A stretch of 64,000 bases of DNA, from assembly GCA_034004685.1 (NCBI GenBank), contig JAVEWG010000010.1, forward strand, positions 1 to 64,000, given 5' to 3'. A program made the position numbers and the translations under genes. The DNA comes from JAEUNX01 sp034004685 (GTDB lineage: Bacteria > Pseudomonadota > Gammaproteobacteria > Burkholderiales > Rhodocyclaceae). The notes below the pieces were generated by a model. It ran no database searches and was not told the origin of the DNA. It was given only the letters and a program-made list of their open reading frames with translations. Numbering within the stretch: the stretch's first letter is position 1; every line of letters starts with the position of its first letter. Below are positions 9,701 to 17,063 of this stretch, piece after piece.

Positions 9701-10262
9701 TGCCCGGATGGCCGGCCCGCTGGATTTCAATATAGAAAGCATCGGGAAAGAGCCGGGCCCATTCCCGGGCCAGGCGCTCGGCCAGTTCCGGGTTGCCATT
9801 GGCCAGGGCCTGGGCGATATCCCCGGACTGGGCGCCCGACAGGCACAGCAACCCCTTGGCGCCCTCCTCCAGCCATTCCCGCCGCAGCTCAGCCCGGCCC
9901 CGGTACTTGTTCTCCAGGTAACCCCGGGTCAGGAGTTCGCACAAGCGACCGTAGCCGGCCCGGTTCAGGCAGATCAACAGCACCCGGGTGGGCTTGTCCC
10001 GCTCCTGGTCATTGCTGATCCAGGCATCCACCCCGACGATGGGCTTGATCCCCTTGTCCCGGGCCGCCTTGTAGAACTTGACCATGCCGAAGAGGTTGGC
10101 CAGGTCCGATATCCCCAGGGCCGGCATGCCATCGGCGGCGGCCCGGGCCACCGCCTGATCGATGAGGATGATGCCGTCAGACACCGAGTACTCGGTGTGC
10201 ATGCGCAGGTGGACGAAACGGGGTGAATGAGGCGCGGAGGCAGTGGCTTGATTGAGTTCCAT
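6753..10262 (-). CDS. dnaE: DNA polymerase III, alpha subunit
   Basis: Replicative polymerase catalytic subunit, 1169 residues (the usual DnaE1 size). Order of domains: PHP domain at the N-terminus (FVHLRMHTEYSVSDG and downstream His/Asp motifs), the palm with GPGRGSGAGSLVAY (about 367) and catalytic aspartates in PDFDIDF (about 410), the fingers with GIHAGG-like GMHAGGVLIAPG, the tandem helix-hairpin-helix region, and an OB-fold (AMLAGVVMEVRTKI, about 1000) before the C-terminal tau-binding domain. It is a single-gene unit here, convergent with the PAS-GGDEF-EAL gene. No Shine-Dalgarno lies before the ATG at 10262, but a TAAAAT hexamer lies only six bases upstream of it, which hints at a leaderless or nearly leaderless message. 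Confidence 0.98.
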   Translation of the reverse strand: MELNQATASAPHSPRFVHLRMHTEYSVSDGIILIDQAVARAAADGMPALGISDLANLFGMVKFYKAARDKGIKPIVGVDAWISNDQERDKPTRVLLICLNRAGYGRLCELLTRGYLENKYRGRAELRREWLEEGAKGLLCLSGAQSGDIAQALANGNPELAERLAREWARLFPDAFYIEIQRAGHPGTERYVREALALAGRLGLPVVATHPIQFNQVEDFKAHEARVCIAQGHVLADKRRPKDFTEEQYFKTQEEMCALFADIPEALENAVEIARRASLTVQLGKNFLPQFPTPEGMTLDDFLVAEAKAGLEVRLQELFPNVEERERQRATYEARLRFETDTIVQMGFPGYFLIVADFINWAKKNGVPVGPGRGSGAGSLVAYSLRITDLDPLQYALLFERFLNPERVSMPDFDIDFCQDNRYRVIEYVRSRYGKEAVSQIATFGTMASKAVVRDVGRVLDLPYGLCDRLSKLIPVVANKPLSLEDAREQEPQIEEMMADPGDGESIQELWSLAEPLEGLTRGVGMHAGGVLIAPGKLTDFCPLYIQDGEDAVPVSQFDKDDVEAVGLVKFDFLGLRNLTIIELALEYIQRMTGERPDLMSLGFDDPAAYKILKDANTTAIFQVESEGMKKLLKKLAPDRFEDIIAVLALYRPGPLGSGMVDDFILRKKGQQAIDYFHPDLKACLEPTYGVIVYQEQVMQISQIIGGYTLGGADMLRRAMGKKKPEEMAKHRETIAAGAKQLGYDPALAEQLFDLMTKFAEYGFNKSHTAAYAVVTYHTAWLKAYHCAAFMAATLSSDMDNTDTVKIFFEDTLANGIKVLPPDVNASPYRFEPVDATTIRYGLGAVKGVGEPAVRAIIAAREAGGAFKDLFDFAARVDRRSVNRRVMEALIRAGALDALPGSEGRDRAQLMATVGIAMDAAEQAAANAMQSGLFDALPESAGLVADYVPARPWNERERLKEEKVAIGFFLSGHPFNAYKAEVRRFVRRALDKLEPGKEPAMLAGVVMEVRTKITNRGKMAFILLDDGSQPREVSVFSETYDAERTKIITDEVLVVEGKISNDEFSGGLRIVADRLMTLGEARGRFARALQLRLNGEVAQAGGPRQAADRLQSLLAPYRDGVCPIRVNYRNAHAEAELPLGAAWRVRLEEGLLESLREWLPGAAVEVVYP

Positions 10263-10392
10263 TTTTGAATTTTACCGCCGACCAGCACTCCGGGGCGTCC
10301 CAAGTCTGACCAGCCCGGATCGCCGCGGGGAACCCGAGCCGCAAAAATCCACCCGGCAGGCCAAATACCTGGCGCCCGCCATGCCATGCGTG

Positions 10393-10422
10393 TTGTAGGA
10401 TGCGGAATAATCTCCCTATAAA
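10393..10422 (+). promoter_or_regulatory. Candidate promoter of the solute-binding lipoprotein/GGDEF-EAL operon
   Basis: TTGTAG (10393-10398) and TATAAA (10417-10422) are separated by 18 bases. The predicted start at about 10429 leaves a 5' leader of only about a dozen bases before the ATG at 10441, with no recognisable Shine-Dalgarno. Confidence 0.5.
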
Positions 10423-10440
10423 TCGCATGCCTTTTGCTCC

Positions 10441-11418
10441 ATGGCCTTTTCCCCGCAACGCCGCCTTGGTCTCAAGACAGCCCTGGCCCTGTCGGCGCTG
10501 CCCCTCCTGGCCTGCCAGGGGCGGGAGCCGCTGCTGAGGATTGGCGCCCACGACTGGCCGGGCTACGCCCCCCTGTTCCTGGCTCGGGAGCTCGGTTACA
10601 TGAACCCGAGTCAAGTTCGCCTCCACGAACTCACCTCTGCCACCAACGCCCTCCAGGCCCTGTCGGCCGGCGCCATCGACGCTGCCGGCCTGACCCTCGA
10701 CGAGGTGCTTACCGCCCGGTCAGAAGGCCTGACCCTGACCGCAGCCCTGATCTTCGATTTTTCCGCCGGGGCCGACGTCCTGCTCGCCCATCCCGCCCTG
10801 GCCAGCCTGGCCGATCTGCGGGGGCGCCGGATCGGCGCCGAGTCCTCTGCCGTGGGAGCGGTGATGCTGGATGCCGCCCTGACCGCTGCAGGCCTGGATC
10901 CATCGGCGGTGCAGATCGTGCCCCTCACTGTGGACCGCCACGAGGCGGCTTTCCTGACCGGAGAAGTGGATGCGGTGGTCACCTTCGAACCCGTGGCCCA
11001 TCACCTGGAGCGACGGGGAGCGCGACGCCTATTTGATAGCAGCTCCATTCCGGGGCGCATCGTGGACGTCCTGGCGGTGCGCCCCACTGCCATAGCCGCC
11101 AGTCCGATGGCGCTGCGTGGGCTCCTCAAGGCCTACTTCCACAGCCTGGATTACCTGGCAGCCCATCCCCGGGACGCCACCCGCATCATGGGGGCCCAGC
11201 TGGCCCTGGAGCCCGAGGCCACCCTCACCGCCCTGGCGGGCCTGCAGCAGCCGGACCTGGCCCTGAATCAGCGGTGGCTCAGGGGGGCCGAAGCGGAACT
11301 GCCCCGCCGGGCCAGCGAGCTGGCAGCCCTGATGGTGGCCCGTCGGCTATTGCCCGGCCCGGTATCCCTTGCCGGCATCGGCAACGGCAATTTCCTTCCC
11401 GGCGAACCGCGCCCATGA
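10441..11418 (+). CDS. Periplasmic solute-binding lipoprotein (SsuA/NMT1-like)
   Basis: A 325-residue lipoprotein: basic start (QRR), hydrophobic core and lipobox LLAC with Cys25. The mature part begins LRIGAHDWPGYAPLFLARELG, the opening of ABC-type aliphatic-sulfonate/nitrate/taurine or NMT1/THI5-like binding proteins, and includes DAAGLTLDEV and LADLRGRRIGAE, where such proteins contact ligand. These normally feed an ABC importer, but no permease or ATPase is nearby. Instead the stop codon overlaps the start of a membrane GGDEF-EAL protein (ATGA at 11415-11418), so the two are made together. I infer a sensing role, handing ligand occupancy to the downstream protein. The ligand is unknown. 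Confidence 0.88.
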   Translation: MAFSPQRRLGLKTALALSALPLLACQGREPLLRIGAHDWPGYAPLFLARELGYMNPSQVRLHELTSATNALQALSAGAIDAAGLTLDEVLTARSEGLTLTAALIFDFSAGADVLLAHPALASLADLRGRRIGAESSAVGAVMLDAALTAAGLDPSAVQIVPLTVDRHEAAFLTGEVDAVVTFEPVAHHLERRGARRLFDSSSIPGRIVDVLAVRPTAIAASPMALRGLLKAYFHSLDYLAAHPRDATRIMGAQLALEPEATLTALAGLQQPDLALNQRWLRGAEAELPRRASELAALMVARRLLPGPVSLAGIGNGNFLPGEPRP

Positions 11419-14400
11419 AATTCCAGCCGCGGCTTTCTCTACGGTGGGCACTACCTCTGGGCATCGCCCTGGTTTTTCTGGCCCTCACCAGCATCGCCCT
11501 GCTGGTTACCGTGGAACAGCGTCATCGCCAGTACGTCCAGGAATGCGAAAGGGATCTGCTTTCCAGCGTGCAGCGCCTGGCCAGCCTGGCGGAGCGGGAA
11601 ATCGGCCAGGACGCCACCACGGTGGCCGCCGACCTCACCCTGCTGGCGCTGGACGACCGCTTTGCCCTGCTAGCGGTGCTCGATCCCGACGGCACCGTGA
11701 TCCTGGCCAACCGCCAGGCCTGGCGGGGACGCCCGGCGGCGGCAGTCATTCCAGACTTTACGCCAGACCGATTCAAACAGGCCATTCAGGGCCGCCTGCC
11801 CCGCCTCAGCGCCACCGATGACGGCCTGCGCCTGACCGCCCTGGCACCCTTTTCTCACCCAGCGCCACCCGGAGCGCTGCGCAGCCAGACCAAAGGCGCG
11901 GTCCTGGCGATCTATGACCTGGCCCGCCCCTGGAAGGACCTGCGCCTGGCGGCCCTCACCGACAGCCTTCTCCCCATCGCTGGCATGCTCCTGGTCCTGG
12001 GCGTCGTGGGCGTCATCCTGAACCACCTGGTCTCCCGCCCCCTGGCCACCCTCGAACGGGCCACCCGGGAAATGGCCGCTGGTCAGCGACACCTGCCTCT
12101 GGCCGAATCCGGCCCTCCGGAAATCGCCCGGCTCAGCGCCAGCTTCAACGCCATGGCCAGCGCCATCGACCACGCCCAGGCCGCCCTCCAGGCCAGCCAG
12201 GAAAGACTGGCCATCACCTTGCGCTCCATCGGCGACGCCTTGATCGCCACCGATACCCTGCAGCGGGTCACCCTCATGAATCCGGTGGCCGAGGCCCTCA
12301 CCGGCTGGCCGGCGGCAGAGGCCAGCGGCCGCCCCATCGGCGAGGTATTCCGTATCCGCAACGCCCGCACCGGCCAGCCCGCCGAGATTCCGGTGGAACG
12401 AGTCATCCGGGACGGCAAGGTGGTGGGGCTCGCCAACCACACGGTGCTGGAAGCCCGGGACGGCAGCCACTATCACATCGCCGATAGCGCGGCCCCGATC
12501 CGGGATACCGAGAACCGACTGATCGGCGTGGTGATGGTCTTCCGGGACGTGAGCGAGGAATACCAGCTGCGGGCCGCCTTGCAGGCCAGCGAAATGCATT
12601 TCCGGGCCTTGACCGACAACGGCCAGGCCCTGGTTCTGACCACCGACGAAACCGGCGAATGCACTTACTTCAATGCCCCCTGGCTGAAATACACCGGGCG
12701 GACCCTGGCACAGGAATCGGGCCGGGGCATCCTGGAGGGGGTCCATCCCGAGGACCGGGATCGCTGCATCACCCTATTCCGGGCCGCCCAGGCACGCCGC
12801 CGCCCCTTCAGCCTGACTTTCCGGCTGCGCCGCTACGATGGCAACTATCGCTGGTTCCAGATCGACGGCACCCCCCGTTTCGAAGGGGCCGGCAAGTTCC
12901 TGGGCTATGTGGCCCATCTCCTCGATGTCACCCCGCGCGTTCTCCTGGAGGCCCGGCAAACCGCCCAGACCCACCTACTCGAACGGGTTGCAACCGATGC
13001 GCCGGTGGAGGAACTGCTGGAGGAGCTGGCCCTTTTCATCGAAAGCCAGGCGTCCGGGATCCGCTGCAGCGTCCTGCTGGCCGAGCCCGTCAGCCGCACC
13101 CTTCGGGTGGCCGCCGCGCCGGGTCTACCCGCCCGCTACAACGCCCGGGTGAACGGGCTCCCCATTGGGGAAGGAAATGGCTCCTGCGGGACCGCTGCCG
13201 CCCGCCAGCAAGCGGTCACGGTCATCGACGTGCGGGAAGATCCCCTCTGGCACGCATTCCAGGATGTAGTGGCCCAGGAACCCTGGCTGCAAGCCTGCTG
13301 GTCTACGCCGTTCTTCGATGGCGAAGGCCAACTCCTGGGGACCTTCGCCCTGTACCCTAACGCAGCCCGGGGCCCCAGCCCGGACGAGCAGGAGCTGACT
13401 GACTTCGGTAGTCATCTAGCGGGCTTGATCGTAAGCCGCCGCCAGGCCACCGAACAGCTGCGCATTCTTTCCCGGGCGGTGGAAGACAGCCCGGCTCACA
13501 TCGTCATCACCGACACCTCGGGCCGGATCACCTACATCAATCCCCGCTTTTCGGAAGTCACCGGCTTCAGCGCCCAGGAGGCCATCGGCCAACCCATCCG
13601 GGACTTGCTGCGGGGCCAGATGGATGAAGAAAACCAGGCCCGGATGTGGGAGCAGCTGCGCCAGGGCGAGGACTGGCGGGGCGTCTTTCACAACCTCCGC
13701 AAGAATGGCGAACCGTTCTGGGAATGGGCACGCATCTCGCCCATCCGCAATGCAGAGGGGCGCATCATCTTCTATTCGGCGGTCAAGGAAGACATCACCG
13801 AAAGGATGCAGGCCGAAGCCGAGATCCATCGCCTGGCCTTCTACGACGCCCTGACCGGGCTCCCCAATCGCCGGCTTTTCATCGACCGGCTGACCCAAGC
13901 CCTGGCCATCGGGCAGCGCAATCAGCAATTCGGCGCCCTGCTATTCATCGACCTGGACGACTTCAAGCGAGTCAATGATGCCCGGGGACACGGGGTGGGC
14001 GACATCCTCCTGCAACAAGTGGCCCGGCGCCTGGACAAGCATTTGCGCTCCGAAGATACGGTGGCCCGCCTGGGTGGGGACGAGTTTGTCGTCCTCCTCA
14101 ACCATTTGGGTACAGTGGAGGAAAGCGCAGGGGGGATCGCCCTGGGGGTGGCCGAGAAGCTATTGGCCTCCCTGGACACGCCTTTTCCCATTGACCGCAC
14201 CGACTACCACCTGGGGGCAAGCATCGGCATCACCCTCTTCCCCCGGGACGGCCAGAATGTGGACGACATGCTGCGGGAGGCCGATACCGCCATGTACCGG
14301 GCCAAGGCCGAGGGCCGCAACCGGATCAGCTATTTCGAACCCACCATGCAGGCCGAAGTCGAGGAGCGTCTGGACCTGGAGCACCAGCTCCGGGAGGCCC

Positions 14401-15161
14401 TGCGCACCGAGGCCCTGACCCTCTACCTGCAACCCCAGGTGGATCGGGACGGCCGGCTCATGGGCGCCGAAGCCCTGATGCGCTGGAACCACCCCACCCG
14501 GGGCCTGGTGCCTCCCGCCCAGTTCATCCCCGTGGCGGAGGAGTCCGGCCTTATCGTGAGCCTCGGAGAATGGGCACTGGGGAGGGCGGCCGAGATGATC
14601 CATGAACTCGCGGAGGCCGGCACCCCCCTGCGCATTGCCGTCAATGTGAGTCCACGACAATTCGCCCAGGCGGATTTCACCGAGCGCGTGCTCACCATCC
14701 TGGGGGAAAAACGGGCGGACCCCAGCCTGCTAACCCTGGAAGTCACCGAAGGGCTGGTGATCGAGAACATCCAGGATGCCGCCATCAAGATGAGCGCCCT
14801 CTCCCACCATGGCGTGCATTTCGCCATCGACGACTTCGGCACCGGCTACTCCAGCCTGGCTTACCTCAAGCGGCTCCCCCTGGATGAACTGAAGATCGAC
14901 AAGACCTTTGTGCTGGATGCTCCCCGGGACCCCAACGATGCGGCCTTGGTGGAAACCATCTTGGCGGTGGCCCGCCATCTGGGCTTCAGCGTGGTGGCCG
15001 AGGGGGTGGAAACCGCCGCCCACCTGGAATTCCTCAAGGCCCTGGATTGTCCGGCATTCCAGGGCTACTATTTCGACCGGCCCCTGCCTTGGGAGGAATT
15101 CTGCGCCCGCTGGCCTGGCAATCAACGCCCCGGAGTCGGGGTCAACGCCTCCGGGCCATGA
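11415..15161 (+). CDS. Transmembrane HAMP-PAS-PAS-GAF-PAS-GGDEF-EAL cyclic-di-GMP protein
   Basis: A 1248-residue receptor. TM1 (about 9-30) and TM2 (about 184-205) enclose a periplasmic domain of about 150 residues; HAMP follows (about 206-255), then PAS (about 263-385), PAS (about 395-515), GAF (about 518-672), PAS (about 680-797), GGDEF (about 800-965, motif GGDEF near 887) and EAL (about 975-1230, motif AEALMRW). The RxxD inhibitory site (RSED) lies five residues before GGDEF. Both catalytic domains keep their key residues (DDFGTGYSSL, ELKIDK), so it may act both ways. The ATG overlaps the stop of the binding lipoprotein, so translation is coupled and the periplasmic domain is the likely docking site. 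Its 3' end overlaps the convergent rhomboid gene by 40 bases. Confidence 0.93.
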   Translation: MKFQPRLSLRWALPLGIALVFLALTSIALLVTVEQRHRQYVQECERDLLSSVQRLASLAEREIGQDATTVAADLTLLALDDRFALLAVLDPDGTVILANRQAWRGRPAAAVIPDFTPDRFKQAIQGRLPRLSATDDGLRLTALAPFSHPAPPGALRSQTKGAVLAIYDLARPWKDLRLAALTDSLLPIAGMLLVLGVVGVILNHLVSRPLATLERATREMAAGQRHLPLAESGPPEIARLSASFNAMASAIDHAQAALQASQERLAITLRSIGDALIATDTLQRVTLMNPVAEALTGWPAAEASGRPIGEVFRIRNARTGQPAEIPVERVIRDGKVVGLANHTVLEARDGSHYHIADSAAPIRDTENRLIGVVMVFRDVSEEYQLRAALQASEMHFRALTDNGQALVLTTDETGECTYFNAPWLKYTGRTLAQESGRGILEGVHPEDRDRCITLFRAAQARRRPFSLTFRLRRYDGNYRWFQIDGTPRFEGAGKFLGYVAHLLDVTPRVLLEARQTAQTHLLERVATDAPVEELLEELALFIESQASGIRCSVLLAEPVSRTLRVAAAPGLPARYNARVNGLPIGEGNGSCGTAAARQQAVTVIDVREDPLWHAFQDVVAQEPWLQACWSTPFFDGEGQLLGTFALYPNAARGPSPDEQELTDFGSHLAGLIVSRRQATEQLRILSRAVEDSPAHIVITDTSGRITYINPRFSEVTGFSAQEAIGQPIRDLLRGQMDEENQARMWEQLRQGEDWRGVFHNLRKNGEPFWEWARISPIRNAEGRIIFYSAVKEDITERMQAEAEIHRLAFYDALTGLPNRRLFIDRLTQALAIGQRNQQFGALLFIDLDDFKRVNDARGHGVGDILLQQVARRLDKHLRSEDTVARLGGDEFVVLLNHLGTVEESAGGIALGVAEKLLASLDTPFPIDRTDYHLGASIGITLFPRDGQNVDDMLREADTAMYRAKAEGRNRISYFEPTMQAEVEERLDLEHQLREALRTEALTLYLQPQVDRDGRLMGAEALMRWNHPTRGLVPPAQFIPVAEESGLIVSLGEWALGRAAEMIHELAEAGTPLRIAVNVSPRQFAQADFTERVLTILGEKRADPSLLTLEVTEGLVIENIQDAAIKMSALSHHGVHFAIDDFGTGYSSLAYLKRLPLDELKIDKTFVLDAPRDPNDAALVETILAVARHLGFSVVAEGVETAAHLEFLKALDCPAFQGYYFDRPLPWEEFCARWPGNQRPGVGVNASGP

Positions 15162-16312
15162 GCTTCCTCGCCGCCGGCCCCTTGGTTGAGGACATCTCCC
15201 CGCCCCAATTCGAGCAATACCGCTTGCGCTTGGCCGGTGAGCCGTGCGGAAGTGGCGATCCACACCTCGCTGCGGGTCTGAATTCCCAGTAGCAGCGCCT
15301 GGAGCGACTCCTGACGCAATCCGGCATAACGGCGCAGGAGCTCCGGCCGAGGGTCGTCCTGACTGGAAACCAGGGCCAACAGCTCGATCTGTCGCCCCCA
15401 GCGAGGCAACAGCTCTTCCTCGATGATACGCACAAGTTCCCCCCTGGGAATCCGCCCTCGACGGACCCCATCCAGGGTCAACTGCTGCCCCATCACCAGC
15501 TCTCGCTCCTCATGGGCGAAGCGTGCGACCACCTGATCAAGCTCCGCCCCATGCAGGAATCGGCGCTCTGGATTGGGCACCTTGGGCACCGGCTCGATGG
15601 CCAGCCATCCGCCCATCACCAAGCCCGCCACCAAGAACCCTGATCCAACCTGAGCTGAAGTCCAAAAACGTACACCCTTCTTCGCCGGAGAGAGCGCAAA
15701 GCCCAATAGTCCTCCGGCCAGCAATCCCCCTAGGTGGGCAGCATTGTCGATCCCCGGCAGCACAAACCCTGCCACCAGCGAAAACGCAGGGAAGGACAGC
15801 AGGCTGGCGCGCAGCCGATGGAATACCACTCTGGGCAAGTACTGGCGTTGCATGGGCAGTTCCACCAGCAAAGCGGCAATCAGGCCAAAGATTGCCCCCG
15901 ATGCCCCGACACTATTGATCGCCGGCTGCCACCAGACGCTGGCCACGCTAGCAGCCCATCCGGCGCCAAAAAAGATCAGGAGAAAGCGCCACCGCCCGAA
16001 AGCCAGCTCCACCAACGGTCCAACCTGCCAGAGGGCGAGCATATTGAGTGACAGGTGCAGGATCCCCCCATGGAGGAACAAAGCCGTAGCCAGACGCCAA
16101 GCCTGCCCATTCAGAGTCATGGGCCCATAGTTGGCGCCAAGCCGTACCAGGGTTTCAGCTGGCACTTGCCAATAACGGTCCCCCATCAGGACCGCCCAGG
16201 CGAACATCAATCCATTGGCCAGCACCAGCCAGGGAGTTATTCCGGCACGGCCGGATGGAGCGCCAACGGAGCCATCAGTCACAACGACGGGCACCTCCGG
16301 CAAGTTAGGCAA
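15122..16312 (-). CDS. Rhomboid-family intramembrane serine protease with C-terminal extension
   Basis: A 396-residue polytopic inner-membrane protein. The rhomboid core spans about 25-225: HLSLN (His86, Asn90) in TM2, the catalytic serine in NSVGASGAIFG (Ser138) and the catalytic histidine in NAAHLGG (His193), so the Ser-His dyad is complete. Such proteases cut substrates within or next to membrane helices. A further helix at about 225-245 leads to a soluble C-terminal region of about 150 residues that I do not recognise. The start is uncertain: TTG at 16312 gives this length, GTG codons follow nearby, and the first ATG is at residue 36, inside TM1. It lies downstream of the Nudix gene, and its 3' end overlaps the convergent GGDEF-EAL gene by 40 bases. 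Confidence 0.85.
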   Translation of the reverse strand: MPNLPEVPVVVTDGSVGAPSGRAGITPWLVLANGLMFAWAVLMGDRYWQVPAETLVRLGANYGPMTLNGQAWRLATALFLHGGILHLSLNMLALWQVGPLVELAFGRWRFLLIFFGAGWAASVASVWWQPAINSVGASGAIFGLIAALLVELPMQRQYLPRVVFHRLRASLLSFPAFSLVAGFVLPGIDNAAHLGGLLAGGLLGFALSPAKKGVRFWTSAQVGSGFLVAGLVMGGWLAIEPVPKVPNPERRFLHGAELDQVVARFAHEERELVMGQQLTLDGVRRGRIPRGELVRIIEEELLPRWGRQIELLALVSSQDDPRPELLRRYAGLRQESLQALLLGIQTRSEVWIATSARLTGQAQAVLLELGRGDVLNQGAGGEEAHGPEALTPTPGR

Positions 16313-16406
16313 GCCACCAATCGGGATATCCGGTATGACGGGGAAGAGCTAGCGATGGCCGGACCGATGCGCCCCTCGGCCTGGCAGCGCCCACGGCCGC
16401 GGTTAA

Positions 16407-16958
16407 TCAAGCGCGCAACACCCGACCCGCCCAGAACAACGCGGTAATGGTCTTGCTGTCGGTGATACGCCCCGCCAGCACCGCGTCTTCCGCCTCTTCG
16501 AGGCTGAGGGTGAGCAATTCCAGGAACTCACCCTCGTCCCACCGATGCCCCACGTGGCTGAGCCCAGTGGCGAGGAAGATCTCGATCCGCTCATCCGAGT
16601 AGCCAATGCATGGGTGCATTTGCCCCAAGTGCAGCCAGGATTCCGCGACGTAGCCGGTTTCTTCCTCCAGCTCCCGCTGGGCGCAGGCCAGCAGGCTTTC
16701 CCCCTCATCGATCTTGCCGGCGGGCATCTCCAGGAACGCCCGGGCCAGGGGATAGCGAAACTGCCGTTCGAACAGGAGACGACCATCGGGCAGCACCGGA
16801 ATGACCACCACCGCGCCGGGATGCCGCACGAACTCCCGCACCCCCTCGCTGCCATCAGGCAAGCGCACCCGATCCCGGAATACCTTCAGAAACACGCCTT
16901 CATAGGCAAGCTCCGAAGACAACTCTTCCTCATGCAAGGGTTCTTCCACCAGTCCCAT
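16407..16958 (-). CDS. nudF: Nudix hydrolase, ADP-ribose pyrophosphatase type
   Basis: A 183-residue protein with a complete Nudix box, GKIDEGESLLACAQRELEEE followed by TGY, which binds Mg2+ and cleaves nucleoside diphosphate linkages. The upstream RHPGAVVVIPVLPDG, FERQFRYPLARAFLEMPAG and downstream HPCIGYSDERIEIFLA are characteristic of the ADP-ribose/NudF branch, which breaks ADP-ribose into AMP and ribose 5-phosphate in the cytoplasm. The ATG at 16958 has GGAG about 10 bases upstream. It starts 33 bases after the nuo terminator, so it either depends on readthrough from the nuo operon or has its own start site; linkage of a Nudix gene to nuoN is common in betaproteobacteria. Confidence 0.9.
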   Translation of the reverse strand: MGLVEEPLHEEELSSELAYEGVFLKVFRDRVRLPDGSEGVREFVRHPGAVVVIPVLPDGRLLFERQFRYPLARAFLEMPAGKIDEGESLLACAQRELEEETGYVAESWLHLGQMHPCIGYSDERIEIFLATGLSHVGHRWDEGEFLELLTLSLEEAEDAVLAGRITDSKTITALFWAGRVLRA

Positions 16959-16990
16959 AACCTGCTCCGCGCCGACGCCCTCGGGAGGGC

Positions 16991-17018
16991 AAAAAAGAAA
17001 CGCCCCGAAGGGCGTTTC
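16991..17018 (-). terminator. Rho-independent terminator of the nuo operon
   Basis: GAAACGCCC and GGGCGTTTC (16997-17018) form a perfect 9-bp stem; read on the minus strand the loop is a stable TTCG tetraloop followed by six T residues. It lies 46 bases after the nuoN stop. Confidence 0.93.
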
Positions 17019-17063
17019 ATTATCAACCAGGGCTATCCGTCATGCCACCGGCGTTTCTACGCC

